Assembly: GCF_004770905.1 (NCBI RefSeq) | Contig: NZ_RQHT01000012.1 | Span: forward strand, 600,158 to 664,157 | Length of the DNA stretch: 64,000 nucleotides | Source: Leptospira bandrabouensis | GTDB taxonomy: Bacteria > Spirochaetota > Leptospiria > Leptospirales > Leptospiraceae | Reading direction: 5' to 3' | Part shown: in pieces, positions 1 to 8,887 of the stretch | Numbering within the stretch: the stretch's first letter is position 1 | How the letters are laid out: each line of letters begins with the position of its first letter | The notes under the pieces: generated by a model | The model's database searches: none | Told to the model about the DNA's origin: nothing | What the model saw: the letters and a program-made list of their open reading frames with translations, nothing else | Position numbers and translations under genes: made by a program

Positions 1-1237
1 TTTCGGCAATTCTTGCCATCTGCGGACGTTTTGTACGGTCCCGGTCTCCCCCACACCCAAATAAACAAATGATTTGTTTGGGACCAATTTCCACACAACT
101 TTTTAAGATATTTTCTAAAGCATCGGGAGTGTGAGCATAGTCCACAACGGCAATCCTCGACCTATCAGGAAAAGGAACCACATGAAAGCGACCTGGAACT
201 GTTGGAATTTTTTCCAAACAAGAAATCACTTCCTCCCAAGGAAAACCCAATTCGTAAGCAATGGATAACGCGAAAGCGGTATTAAAAACATTAAAATTGC
301 CGAGTAAATTGGTTTTGATACTCCGCACTTCAATAAAGGGAAGGTTCTTTGCTTTTTTATGGAATCGGTATTCGCTACCTAATAGGGAAAGTTTTGTATT
401 TGTATAATTAAACTCCCCAGATTTTCCTAAAATATAAATCGGGGATTTTAATTTTGCCTCGGCAATGCGTTTTACCATTTTATCCCCGTAGGAAACATCA
501 CCGGCAACAAGCCCAAATTTATTTTTAACAGACGATTGTTCTAAGAGTTGAAAGATTTTAAATTTACTTTCAAAGTAATCATCCATATCTGTATGAAAAT
601 CTAAATGGTCTTGTGTTAGATTCGTAAATCCCGCACAAGTGATTTCAAGACCAGCCACTCTTCCTAGTTTTAAACCGTGACTACTCATTTCCATAAATAC
701 GTATTCAATTCCTTCCTCTAACATTTGTTTGAGGAGAAGGTTGAGTGAAGAAGCGTCAGGAGTTGTGTATCCCGATTCTAAAACCCGGTCCATGATTTGA
801 ATTTGTACAGTTCCAATAAGTGCAGCATTTTTTCCCACTTTTCTTGCTAAGTGGAAAAGAATAAACGTTAATGAAGTTTTTCCATTAGTACCTGTGATGG
901 CCACAAGTTTCATTTTTTTGGCGGGATTTCCTGCAAGTAAACATGCGATTTTTCCATGTGCTTCACCTACGGAATCTTCTGTTTCCAGAATGGCAGAAAA
1001 TAACTCCAAACTTTTTAGTTTTAAATGACGTTTGGAAACAAGGACTACCTTGGATCCAAGTTCTATTGCCATTTTCAGAAATAGTTCCTGATTTTCATTT
1101 GTATCGTCTGGAAGGACAAAAAGATCATTGGGTTTTAGTTTGCGACTATCTCCCCAAATATAATCCACTTCCAAAGAACCTTCCCCTTTGATGAGTTTTA
1201 CATCGGGAATTCGTTTTAAAATTTCTGAAAGTTTCAT
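1..1237 (-). CDS. murE: MurE, UDP-MurNAc-tripeptide synthetase (partial, 3' end outside window)
   Basis: ATP-dependent cytoplasmic ligase that adds the third amino acid, normally meso-diaminopimelate, to UDP-MurNAc-L-Ala-D-Glu in peptidoglycan synthesis. About 412 codons are visible. The N-terminal Mur domain has GDSRKLKPNDLF near residue 29. The ATP loop TGTNGKT is at about 115-121, a TTPDASS substrate motif follows, and the reading leaves the window at GCGGDRDRTKRPQMA. The motif that separates Dap from Lys enzymes lies beyond the edge, so the added residue is assumed. The ATG at 1237 overlaps the stop of the ftsL-like gene as ATGA, which fixes the start and implies translational coupling. 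Confidence 0.95.
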   Translation of the reverse strand, partial: MKLSEILKRIPDVKLIKGEGSLEVDYIWGDSRKLKPNDLFVLPDDTNENQELFLKMAIELGSKVVLVSKRHLKLKSLELFSAILETEDSVGEAHGKIACLLAGNPAKKMKLVAITGTNGKTSLTFILFHLARKVGKNAALIGTVQIQIMDRVLESGYTTPDASSLNLLLKQMLEEGIEYVFMEMSSHGLKLGRVAGLEITCAGFTNLTQDHLDFHTDMDDYFESKFKIFQLLEQSSVKNKFGLVAGDVSYGDKMVKRIAEAKLKSPIYILGKSGEFNYTNTKLSLLGSEYRFHKKAKNLPFIEVRSIKTNLLGNFNVFNTAFALSIAYELGFPWEEVISCLEKIPTVPGRFHVVPFPDRSRIAVVDYAHTPDALENILKSCVEIGPKQIICLFGCGGDRDRTKRPQMARIAE

Positions 1238-1590
1238 TCTTCTTCTTTTGTTCCCTTTTCTGGGATAGGTGGCAGTTCTATAGTGACTGTACGATTGCCC
1301 AAACTAATGGGTAAAAATTGGTAGGTCCGCCGGTAGAGTGTTTCTATTCTTTCTGCGGAGGTATAAGTAACAATTCCGATTTTTAGTTCATCGTTTTTGC
1401 GTTTGAGTTCTTCTTTGGTGGAAGTTCTTTCATGAATCTGCCTTGTGAGCCTAGCTTTTGTAAGCCCTTGCCAAACCATCGTATAAAAAAAGATAAAAAA
1501 AGGAAATAGAACCAATAAAGGTTTTAACGGAGAGAAAAAACCGAATACCCTTTCTGGTATGTTTTTGATTTTTTCTTTCACCTTTCCCAT
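1234..1590 (-). CDS. ftsL: FtsL-like division protein
   Basis: A 118-residue bitopic membrane protein. It has a basic N-terminus, one membrane segment at about residues 24-43 and a periplasmic heptad-rich stretch (about 45-75) before a proline-rich tail. Size, topology and position between rsmH and murE are those of FtsL, the FtsB/FtsQ partner of the divisome. FtsL proteins share almost no sequence, so the call rests on architecture and synteny. The start at 1590 overlaps the end of rsmH by 13 bases, and the stop overlaps murE as ATGA. No separate promoter is needed. Confidence 0.7.
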   Translation of the reverse strand: MGKVKEKIKNIPERVFGFFSPLKPLLVLFPFFIFFYTMVWQGLTKARLTRQIHERTSTKEELKRKNDELKIGIVTYTSAERIETLYRRTYQFLPISLGNRTVTIELPPIPEKGTKEEE

Positions 1591-2522
1591 CTCTTATTTA
1601 ATATCGGATTTATCTTTTGGATCCCTCTTAATTTTGCCGACCGAGAGGCTCTGTTTTCTCGTATTTCTGTATCTGTTGGTAGGATAGGTTTTTTGGTTAA
1701 AATTTCAAAATGGTCAGTAGCCTTCAGGTCGCGAAAAGTCCATTTTACAATTCTATCTTCTAGGGAATGAAAAGAAATACAGGTAAGAACCCCTCCGACT
1801 TTTAACAAACCAGCAAGGATTCGAATTCCTTTCTCAGCATGTACTAGTTCTTCATTCACCTCAATGCGAAGGGCTTGGAAAATTCTCGTAGCCGGATGTG
1901 TTTCTTTGGGCCAAAATTTTCTGGGAATGGATGCCTCAACCAGTTTTACTAAATCGGTATTGGTTTCGAATTTTTTTTTATGCCTCGCCTGGACTATGTT
2001 ATTTGCAACTTTTAGAGCCCAACGTTCTTCTCCGTATTCCCAAAACACTTTTTTTAAATGTAAGACTGTGCTATAATTGACCACGTCGGCGGCAGTTTTA
2101 CTTCCCACTTGAGGTTCGAGCCTCATATCCAAAGGTTCATCATTTTTAAAAGTAAATCCCCGGCCAGAATGAAGGAAGTGAAATAAAGAAACTCCTAAAT
2201 CAACAAGGGCTCCATCAAGTCCAGGACAACCAACCGAATCCAAAAGTTCCTGGTCGACTTCAGAAAAATTCATTTGGAAAGGAAACACACGGTCCAGAGA
2301 TCCGATGACAGATAAAATTTCGTTTTTTGCCCGCTCTAACATGACAGAGTCACGATCGATTATGATGAGATATGCCTTGGGAAAGGTTTGTAAAATGAGT
2401 TTGGAGTGCCCACCTTCTCCGGCAGTTCCATCCAGAAACCATAGGGGTTCGGTGTTTTCCGTTTTTTGGAGTAATTCGATCACTTCTCTAGGAAGTACGG
2501 GGATATGATGAGATTCTGACAC
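1578..2522 (-). CDS. rsmH: 16S rRNA (cytosine1402-N4)-methyltransferase RsmH
   Basis: SAM-dependent methyltransferase (formerly MraW) that modifies C1402 in the P site of 16S rRNA. It is 314 residues, the usual length. [13 protein letters not shown] opens the protein, followed by the SAM loop [11 protein letters not shown] (about 29-39). The [17 protein letters not shown] block and the C-terminal [12 protein letters not shown] are also family signatures. The usual SSxQLD segment reads SLFHFLHS. The start is GTG at 2522, with only a weak purine stretch upstream. It is the first gene of the visible division and cell-wall operon and is divergent from the HIT gene. Confidence 0.96.
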   Translation of the reverse strand: MSESHHIPVLPREVIELLQKTENTEPLWFLDGTAGEGGHSKLILQTFPKAYLIIIDRDSVMLERAKNEILSVIGSLDRVFPFQMNFSEVDQELLDSVGCPGLDGALVDLGVSLFHFLHSGRGFTFKNDEPLDMRLEPQVGSKTAADVVNYSTVLHLKKVFWEYGEERWALKVANNIVQARHKKKFETNTDLVKLVEASIPRKFWPKETHPATRIFQALRIEVNEELVHAEKGIRILAGLLKVGGVLTCISFHSLEDRIVKWTFRDLKATDHFEILTKKPILPTDTEIRENRASRSAKLRGIQKINPILNKRWER

Positions 2523-2543
2523 TGTTACTTTCTTACTGTATAC

Positions 2544-2572
2544 TTGTCAAAATCCTTGCAATCCTTTAATCC
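2544..2572 (+). promoter_or_regulatory. candidate sigma70 promoter for the HIT gene
   Basis: TTGTCA (2544-2549) and TAATCC (2567-2572) are separated by 17 bases, upstream of a GGGGAG ribosome site at 2576-2581. The -10 box is poor, so this is tentative. The TTG inside the -35 box opens a longer reading frame, but a start there would place the coding region on top of the promoter. Confidence 0.3.
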
Positions 2573-2594
2573 TTTGGGGAGATTGAAAGTACAA

Positions 2595-3107
2595 ATGAGT
2601 TCCTATGAAGAACATTCTCTTAGAAAAAACCTGTTCAGCATAGGAAAATTGGGTTATGCCAAAGGGGATAGACCCAATGTGGACTGCATTCTCTGCGGGG
2701 TTCGTGACAAAAATGAAATTGTTCCCAATCTGACCATCGCTGAGACGGAACTTTCCATCGTATCGATCAACCTATTCCCATACAATCCTGGCCATATCAT
2801 AATTTTTCCCAAACGTCATATCATTCATTACTTGGAGCTAACCGAAGAAGAAGCTCTTGATATCCATAGACTCACGCAAAAAACAATGAGGATTCTCGAG
2901 AAACAGTGGAAAGTCCAAGGATTCAATACTGGTTACAATCTAGGAAAAAATAGTGGAGGATCTATCCCCCATATCCATGAACACATTGTGCCTAGGTTTC
3001 CCAATGAAGCTGGTTTTTTAGATGTACTTTCCAATACGAGGATTGTCATCTACGAACCCTACCAAATGTGGGAAGACCTCAAACAACTTTGGGCCCAAGA
3101 AGACTAA
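2595..3107 (+). CDS. HIT-family nucleotide hydrolase/transferase
   Basis: A 170-residue histidine-triad protein from the ATG at 2595, with GGGGAG 13 bases upstream. The triad is HIHEHIVPR near the C-terminus, preceded by [10 protein letters not shown]. The family hydrolyses or transfers AMP from nucleotides such as Ap4A or nucleoside phosphoramidates. CILC near residues 32-35 resembles the zinc-binding cysteine pair of larger HIT proteins related to Ap4A phosphorylase. Substrate cannot be read from the sequence. The stop lies in the left arm of a shared hairpin facing cheR. Confidence 0.88.
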   Translation: MSSYEEHSLRKNLFSIGKLGYAKGDRPNVDCILCGVRDKNEIVPNLTIAETELSIVSINLFPYNPGHIIIFPKRHIIHYLELTEEEALDIHRLTQKTMRILEKQWKVQGFNTGYNLGKNSGGSIPHIHEHIVPRFPNEAGFLDVLSNTRIVIYEPYQMWEDLKQLWAQED

Positions 3108-3120
3108 AATTCTTAGTCTT
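3100..3120. terminator. bidirectional terminator between HIT gene and cheR
   Basis: An 8-bp inverted repeat, AAGACTAA (3100-3107) and TTAGTCTT (3113-3120), with a 5-base loop. The arms carry the stop codons of the two convergent genes. T-rich sequence follows on the plus side; the minus side is purine-rich in its template, so termination there is less certain. Confidence 0.55.
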
Positions 3121-3970
3121 TCTTTTGGTAAATTGTGTGCCCTAAGAATTTAAAACTATCCGAAATTCCAAACATAGTTTCTGAATGCCCGAGGATTAAA
3201 TACCCTTTTGGCTTCAAACTCACTTCAAAATTTTGAAATAGAGTTTTCTGCGTTGGTTTATCAAAATAGATAACTACATTTCTACAAAAGATTAAATCCA
3301 ATTTTTCAGTAATCGGAAAGGGAAAATGGAGAAGGTTAATTTGTCTAAAGTCAATTAAAGCCTTTAAGTGTGGTTTTGCTTCATAATAAACATGGTCTTT
3401 TTCCATCGATTTGGTGAAGTGTTTGGTTTTCATGGCCTCTGAAACTGGTTCCAAACGATCGTCCCGATACAAACCTTTTTTAGCAGTGGCAATGACCTGT
3501 GTATCGATGTCTGAGGCGTAAATTTTGCAATTCCAACCTGGTTTTGTTTGAAAGTAATCATAAACAGTAATCGCAATCGAATAAGGCTCTTCTCCCGTGG
3601 ATGAGGCAGAACACCAGATACGAAGGGTTTTTGAACCACCACTGGCCGCAGCTTGCTCTAAGGCGGGAAAGTATTGGTTTTTTAAAAATTCAAAGTGATG
3701 ATTTTCGCGAAAAAAATCCGTTTTGTTAGTTGTTATGCGATTGATGAGTTCTTGCATTTCCTCGGTCGCAAACTTTGGATCCAATTTTAACTTGGCTACA
3801 TAGTTTTCAAAACTAGTGATTCCTAAAGTGCGAAGTCTCGCATTGAGTCTTGACTGGACCATAATTTTTTTATGTGGTGCTAAAAAAATCCCAGCTTGTT
3901 TGTACACTAAGTTTTTAATGAATTCAAATTCTGCATCACCGATTGTGTTTAAAGATGTTCGAAAGTCCAA
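3113..3970 (-). CDS. cheR: CheR-type chemoreceptor glutamate methyltransferase
   Basis: SAM-dependent methyltransferase of the chemotaxis adaptation system, which methylates glutamates on chemoreceptor signalling domains. It has 285 residues. An all-helical CheR N-domain occupies about 1-80. The SAM site [17 protein letters not shown] is near 118-134 and FCRNVVIYF near 228-236, both CheR hallmarks. The start is TTG at 3970 with GAGGG about 7 bases upstream; there is no good ATG nearby. No other chemotaxis gene is adjacent. Leptospira carry several chemotaxis loci, so this may be a lone copy. Nothing in the sequence links it to particular receptors. Confidence 0.9.
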   Translation of the reverse strand: MDFRTSLNTIGDAEFEFIKNLVYKQAGIFLAPHKKIMVQSRLNARLRTLGITSFENYVAKLKLDPKFATEEMQELINRITTNKTDFFRENHHFEFLKNQYFPALEQAAASGGSKTLRIWCSASSTGEEPYSIAITVYDYFQTKPGWNCKIYASDIDTQVIATAKKGLYRDDRLEPVSEAMKTKHFTKSMEKDHVYYEAKPHLKALIDFRQINLLHFPFPITEKLDLIFCRNVVIYFDKPTQKTLFQNFEVSLKPKGYLILGHSETMFGISDSFKFLGHTIYQKKD

Positions 3971-4041
3971 TTTGCCCTCGTAAGTGATTCGACACTCTTT
4001 TCCCGTTCTGACAAGTTGTTTTTTAGAAGAGAAATTAGATA

Positions 4042-4788
4042 ATGAAAATCGGCATCGTAAAACACCTGAATGCCCGCCCCCTTACCCTCTATTTTGAGCG
4101 AACGCCCGGATATACACCAGTGTATGAAAATCCTAGTGTTCTTATCGAACTTTTAAAACAAGGTGAGTTAGACTGTGCCCTTGTTTCCTCTGTAGAATGT
4201 GAGAGGAATCGGGAAAGTTTAGATTATACAAAAATTGTGGGAGTTTGTGCCAGAGATGTGGTGCGTTCGGTTCTCTTTTTTCGACATGAATCGGAACCAG
4301 GACTACCCAAAGTGGTATACACAGACAAGGGTTCTCGCTCCAGTGTCGCTCTTTTGCAATGTTTACTTTTTAGAGAATATGGGAAACTGGTAGAAGTCAT
4401 TCCCACTCCCGCCAAGGAAATTTCCCAAATGATGAATGAGGGAAAAGGATCTCATCTTTTATTTGGAGATCATGCTTTATTACAAACTCCTGTTCCCGGT
4501 TACCAAGTGGTGGATCTTGCCGAATGGTGGAACCAATCGACAGGTTTGTATTTCTGTTTTGCTTTTTGGGCCTTTCCTAAAGGTAAAGTTTGGGATGATC
4601 GTCTCTTTTTAACAGCTTTGGAATATGGACTAAAAGAGTTAGATTCCATCATCAAAGAGGAAAAAAGACTTCCCATTGCCATCACCGACCGTTACCTCAA
4701 ACAAGAGTTACATTTTATACCAGAACAGAAAAATTTAGATGGATTTGATTTGTTTATTAAAACCGCAAAAGAATTAAATCTTGTTTAA
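4042..4788 (+). CDS. mqnA: Chorismate dehydratase MqnA
   Basis: First enzyme of the futalosine route to menaquinone; it dehydrates chorismate to 3-enolpyruvylbenzoate. It has 248 residues with a periplasmic-binding-protein type II fold but no signal peptide, so it is cytoplasmic. Family features are the opening [14 protein letters not shown], the [10 protein letters not shown] segment near residue 50 and [10 protein letters not shown] near 100. The mqnC gene lies 35 kb downstream in this window, supporting use of this pathway. Its TAA stop overlaps the stop of the convergent lipoprotein gene by two bases. Confidence 0.88.
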   Translation: MKIGIVKHLNARPLTLYFERTPGYTPVYENPSVLIELLKQGELDCALVSSVECERNRESLDYTKIVGVCARDVVRSVLFFRHESEPGLPKVVYTDKGSRSSVALLQCLLFREYGKLVEVIPTPAKEISQMMNEGKGSHLLFGDHALLQTPVPGYQVVDLAEWWNQSTGLYFCFAFWAFPKGKVWDDRLFLTALEYGLKELDSIIKEEKRLPIAITDRYLKQELHFIPEQKNLDGFDLFIKTAKELNLV

Positions 4789-5423
4789 AAAAAACGAATT
4801 TTATATTCCCAAGTTTTTGAATCAGGATTCTCCAAAGTTTCTGTTAAGGGAATTTGGTACGTTAAATTTCCAAGTCCTATAAAACCTCGATTAGAACTAC
4901 ATTCGGAATCTTTTGGAAATAAAACTCTAAACTGAATTTTTCCTTCCCGCAATAGTCTAGAAGTTTCAGAAATAATTTTTTTCTCACCGACACTTGTTTC
5001 TAAAATGGCGTTGTCAGTCAAATTAGGAAAATCTCGTTTTACCGTTAGAGACCTAGGTTTGGATTTGATCGAAAAAGTTCCAATGAGTACTCCTTCTAAA
5101 TGTAAAGGGTCTTCAAAGTCGAGTTTGTAAGAAACTTTTCCTTTTCGTTTGAAATACATATCGGTAGTTTCTGATTTTTCTAATTCTCGAAACGTAAAGT
5201 CTCTCACCTGTAAGTTGTTATTCGACTTTTTTTTAACAGAGGAAATGATTTCTTCTTTAGAAGTTGGTAAAAACTTAATGAGTGAGTCGTTTGAATCTTT
5301 TTTTAGAGGAACTGTATAAGAAATTTCAACAGTTCCAGAACTTAATTTACGAAAGAGAATCGTCTCTTCGTATTCAAAACAACCTATAAAAAATAATATG
5401 AGTAATAAAGGAAAACGGAACAC
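4785..5423 (-). CDS. hypothetical lipoprotein
   Basis: A 212-residue protein not recognised as a named family. The N-terminus MFRFPLLLILFFIGCFEYEE is a lipoprotein signal with a lipobox-like FIGC, so Cys15 would carry the lipid. The rest is rich in beta strands (alternating polar and hydrophobic residues, for example GTVEISYTVPLKK). The start is GTG at 5423, whose AGGG ribosome site lies inside a hairpin (see 5424-5455). It follows amt on the same strand with a gap of about 40 bases, so it may be read through from amt. Confidence 0.65.
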   Translation of the reverse strand: MFRFPLLLILFFIGCFEYEETILFRKLSSGTVEISYTVPLKKDSNDSLIKFLPTSKEEIISSVKKKSNNNLQVRDFTFRELEKSETTDMYFKRKGKVSYKLDFEDPLHLEGVLIGTFSIKSKPRSLTVKRDFPNLTDNAILETSVGEKKIISETSRLLREGKIQFRVLFPKDSECSSNRGFIGLGNLTYQIPLTETLENPDSKTWEYKIRFF

Positions 5424-5455
5424 ACCCTAGGCTTCCCATACAGAAAGCCCAGGGT
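5424..5455 (-). promoter_or_regulatory. hairpin masking the lipoprotein ribosome site
   Basis: In the minus-strand RNA, ACCCTGGGCTTTC pairs with GAAGCCTAGGGT across a 7-base loop, with one mismatch and one bulge. The AGGG of the second arm is the only ribosome-binding candidate for the GTG start at 5423. It lies just after the amt stop. No U-tract follows, so it does not look like a simple terminator. Control of translation is an inference. Confidence 0.4.
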
Positions 5456-5461
5456 CAAGGA

Positions 5462-6886
5462 CTATTTGGAAACGGGATAGGCTTCGTTTCCGTGTTCTAA
5501 AATATCCAATCCTAATAATTCTTCTTCCTCGGAAACCCGAAGGCCAATGGTTTTTTTAATGATATAGAATGCAGCAAAACTGGTTGGAAAAGCCCAAAGA
5601 AAGGCAGTAACGACCCCAATCGCTTGTGCGGCAAACTGAGCAAAACCTGCACCAGAAAAAAGTCCAGTTTCCACACTAAAAAGACCTACGGCGAGTGTTC
5701 CCCAAGCTCCACAAACTCCGTGAACAGAAACAGCACCTACAGGATCGTCAATTTTGATTTTATCCAAAAAGAGGACGGAAACAATCACAAGGACTCCTGC
5801 CACGGCTCCAATACAAACAGCACCCGTAATACTCACCACATCACAAGGTGCAGTGATGGCCACAAGACCTGCCAGTCCTCCGTTTAAGGTTAACCCAATT
5901 TCCGGTTTTTTAAATAACAACCAAGTGAGGATCATTGCAGAGATGGCTCCGGCACAGGCTGCCATATGAGTCACAACGGCAATCCTTGCAAAACTTCCCC
6001 CTTCAATAGAAGTCGTAGAACCGGGGTTAAATCCAAACCAGCCGAACCAAAGGATAAAAACTCCAAGGGCTGCCATAGACATATTATGACCAAGGATAGG
6101 ATAAACCCTTCCATCGGTTTGAAATTTTCCCATACGAGGTCCTACCACAATGGCTCCGGCTAGACCCGCCCAAGCACCAATGCTATGGACTACTGTGGAT
6201 CCAGCAAAATCATGAAAACCCACTCCCTCGCCGGCTCCCAGTCCTAAAGATTCTAAAAACCCAGTAGAGATTCCGAGAAGACTTCCCCAGGCAAAAGATC
6301 CAAATATTGGATAAATAAAAGCCGTGATGACGATGGAGAAAATTAAATACGCAGAAAACTTTGTCCTCTCCGCCATAGCTCCCGAGACAATTGTTGCAGC
6401 CGTTGCCGCAAAAACGATTTGGAAGATAAAGAACGTATATTTGGATGGATCCATATTTCCATCTTCGGTATTGATAAGACTTTCCGCAAAAGACGGGACT
6501 CCCACTCCAAATCCAGAAAGGACTTGGGGACCAAACATAATGGAGAAACCAATCACCCAATAAGCAATGGCTCCCACTGTTAAGTCAGAGAAGTTTTTCA
6601 TCAGAATGTTCACCGCATTTTTTGCCCTTGTAAATCCTGCTTCCACATAAGCAAACCCTGCTTGCATAAAAAATACGAGAAAGGCAGCAATACAAGTCCA
6701 CACCCAGTTGGCTTCTTGTTTTGTTGTTTCTAAAGCAAGTTTTGTTTCTGCGAGAGAAGTTTTGATACTTGCCATTTCTTTTGCAAGAGTTTCTAAACTC
6801 TCAACATCATTTGTCACTTCTTCGGCTCCAATGACAGAGCCAAAAAGAAGGATGGTTAAACTAAATAATATTCCAAACTTTTTCAT
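5462..6886 (-). CDS. amt: Ammonium transporter (Amt/MEP/Rh family)
   Basis: Inner-membrane ammonium channel of 474 residues. A signal peptide (about 1-20) is followed by a heptad-rich stretch (about 25-60) and eleven predicted membrane spans. The pore histidines are in DFAGSTVVHSIGAW and SVHGVCGAWG. The helical segment before the first span is longer than in E. coli AmtB. No glnK/PII gene is adjacent, which is unusual because most bacterial amt genes pair with one. The ATG at 6886 has AAGGA about 7 bases upstream, inside the end of the phosphatase gene, so the two are probably co-transcribed. Confidence 0.93.
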   Translation of the reverse strand: MKKFGILFSLTILLFGSVIGAEEVTNDVESLETLAKEMASIKTSLAETKLALETTKQEANWVWTCIAAFLVFFMQAGFAYVEAGFTRAKNAVNILMKNFSDLTVGAIAYWVIGFSIMFGPQVLSGFGVGVPSFAESLINTEDGNMDPSKYTFFIFQIVFAATAATIVSGAMAERTKFSAYLIFSIVITAFIYPIFGSFAWGSLLGISTGFLESLGLGAGEGVGFHDFAGSTVVHSIGAWAGLAGAIVVGPRMGKFQTDGRVYPILGHNMSMAALGVFILWFGWFGFNPGSTTSIEGGSFARIAVVTHMAACAGAISAMILTWLLFKKPEIGLTLNGGLAGLVAITAPCDVVSITGAVCIGAVAGVLVIVSVLFLDKIKIDDPVGAVSVHGVCGAWGTLAVGLFSVETGLFSGAGFAQFAAQAIGVVTAFLWAFPTSFAAFYIIKKTIGLRVSEEEELLGLDILEHGNEAYPVSK

Positions 6887-6895
6887 AAACTTTCC

Positions 6896-8716
6896 TTAAC
6901 CGACTTTTTGCGAGTGTGATTCTAACCTTAACAGTGAGGTTTTTAATTCCAAACTTTGAGGTGTGTTTTTTACGCCTTGTTGCAACACTTTGATTGCTTT
7001 TGGTTTCGCATTTTCTTTCAAATAACATTGTGCAAGTAAGATACTTGCTTTGGCAAAACTATGATCGCTCGATAATGCCATCTTTAACGCTCGTTTTGCT
7101 TCAGAAATCATTCCTGCTTTGTAGTAAGCTCTACCCATCATAAAATGGGAAGCCGCCGTATTGTCTCCAGAGGTTCTTAAATATTCCTCTAAGTACCGAA
7201 TGGCTTCGTTGTATTTTCCATCTCGGTAATACATTTTTCCTAAAAAAACTAAAATTTCTTTTAGGGAAGAATCAATACTGAATGCTTTTAGTGCTTGGGC
7301 ATAAGCTTCTTCCATTTTCATTTTGGAATTGGATTGTTTCGCCATTTGTATGTAATGCGAAGCTTCCGGGATCGAATCTCCACAATAGAGGAATAAAAAA
7401 CTTAAATCATCACCATTGGGAACATCTCCTTGGTAAGCCCTGAATCGTTCCACAAAAGCACTTGCTAATTTTTTAAGATCAACTTTCCCCCTTCCTTCCA
7501 TTACCAGACGTTCTCTTTCGTCTTGTAACCAAGTAAGGATTCTGTCCACTCCCACTTCATCTTTTAAATGATTTCTCTGTTCACTAAATCCATCTGAGAT
7601 TAATAGTAAAAAATCACCCGGTTCTAATTTTCCTTGTTTTTCTTCATAATCAATTTTTCTGACAGGAAGAATGCCAAGAGGAACACCTTTTGTATCATAT
7701 TGAATGAAAGTATCATCAGCCGCTTTATAGTGTAACATACGTTGGTGGCCAGCATTCACATAACCAAATGTATAATCACTGAAGATCCGAACCATAAAGG
7801 CGGTGAAATAGGTAGACTCAGGAAGTTGTTCTCTCAGTTTTTCACCGAGTTCTTCCATAATTTCAGTAAGGCCTAGTCCTGCCATCACAGACCTTCGGAA
7901 CTGGTGGTGGATGGCCATAGTGACTAAGGCAGCTGGAATTCCATGCCCCGACACATCGATGTTAATCGCTGTTAAGGAATGACCTTGTCTTACGATATCA
8001 ACTAAGTCTCCACTTACCTCTGCCATTGGTTCGTAGTGGCTTGCAAAATAAATTCCGTTCCAGGCACTCAAATCCTGAGGGAGAATTTGGCTTTGGACGT
8101 TACGACCCATTTTTAAATCCCATTCTAACTGATTTAGAATGGCTGCTTCTCTTGCCCTTGCTGTCACAAGTCCTTCAATAAGCCTAACCCCATAAAGAGC
8201 GAGTGCTAACTGGGAAGTGAGTGCTTCTAAAATTTCTAAGTCATCGATAATATAAAAATTTTCACGTTCACTTTCAACAGCGAGGGTTCCGAGGATTTCC
8301 TCTTTTTGCATAATAGGAACACACATCACTGATTTTGTGGTTTCCCCCTCATCGAAGTAATGCGCTGACCGAGAAAGATCGTTTACAAGAATTGGTTCTT
8401 TGGTCTCAAAAACAGTTCCCGAATAACCTTCGCCCATTTTTAAATTTCTACGAGGGGGTTCTGTTTCTTTGACAAACTTGACGGGAACTAAATACTCCCC
8501 ATCCCAAAGTCGAAGTGTTGTATTGTCCGACTCAAAAATTTCCTGACATATCAGGATGACCTTGGAGAAAAGTTGGTCTTCTCTATCTAAATTGGCAAAT
8601 TCTTTGGAAATGTAGAGAAGGATCGCAATTTTATCTTTATCCGTTAATCCTCCCACGACTTTGTTTTGTCCGCGGAAGTTGACGAGCATTCGTTTGGAAA
8701 CTTTGAAATCAACCAT
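6896..8716 (-). CDS. GAF-SpoIIE phosphatase with C-terminal TPRs
   Basis: A 606-residue soluble signalling protein. A GAF sensory domain (about 25-180) has MGEGYSGTVFETKEPILVND. The PP2C-type SpoIIE/RsbU phosphatase domain (about 205-430) has metal-binding SGD, DVSGHG, NAGH and ISDGFSE. Tetratricopeptide repeats fill about 450-600. Proteins of this class dephosphorylate anti-anti-sigma factors in partner-switching pathways; no such partner is encoded nearby. The ATG at 8716 has AGAAAGG as its ribosome site, and both are caught in a long hairpin (8715-8794). It is upstream of amt by about 10 bases, suggesting linked expression. Confidence 0.88.
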   Translation of the reverse strand: MVDFKVSKRMLVNFRGQNKVVGGLTDKDKIAILLYISKEFANLDREDQLFSKVILICQEIFESDNTTLRLWDGEYLVPVKFVKETEPPRRNLKMGEGYSGTVFETKEPILVNDLSRSAHYFDEGETTKSVMCVPIMQKEEILGTLAVESERENFYIIDDLEILEALTSQLALALYGVRLIEGLVTARAREAAILNQLEWDLKMGRNVQSQILPQDLSAWNGIYFASHYEPMAEVSGDLVDIVRQGHSLTAINIDVSGHGIPAALVTMAIHHQFRRSVMAGLGLTEIMEELGEKLREQLPESTYFTAFMVRIFSDYTFGYVNAGHQRMLHYKAADDTFIQYDTKGVPLGILPVRKIDYEEKQGKLEPGDFLLLISDGFSEQRNHLKDEVGVDRILTWLQDERERLVMEGRGKVDLKKLASAFVERFRAYQGDVPNGDDLSFLFLYCGDSIPEASHYIQMAKQSNSKMKMEEAYAQALKAFSIDSSLKEILVFLGKMYYRDGKYNEAIRYLEEYLRTSGDNTAASHFMMGRAYYKAGMISEAKRALKMALSSDHSFAKASILLAQCYLKENAKPKAIKVLQQGVKNTPQSLELKTSLLRLESHSQKVG

Positions 8717-8794
8717 ATAGGATACCTTTCTGATTTAGATGCAAGTATCGTACCGACAGTGCATCTCGCCTAAAGAAGTCAGAATATCCTATAT
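8715..8794 (-). promoter_or_regulatory. 5' UTR hairpin sequestering start and ribosome site of the GAF-SpoIIE phosphatase
   Basis: In minus-strand RNA the arm ATATAGGATATTCTGA (8794-8779) is complementary over all 16 bases to the sequence at 8733-8715, except for a 3-base AGG bulge at 8727-8725. That AGG is the Shine-Dalgarno core, and the AU of the start codon is in the stem. A second nested stem, AGATGCA with TGCATCT (8766-8760 and 8743-8737), lies inside. TTGTCG and TACAAA spaced by 17 bases lie further upstream as a possible promoter. It looks like a cis-acting translation switch; the trigger is unknown. Confidence 0.6.
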
Positions 8795-8887
8795 ATCTCT
8801 ACATTTTGTATCTAACTTCAGCGCATCCGACAAGGATCATTCATGGAAATCACTCATTATGCCTTTATTTTAAGCAAATGGTGTTCT

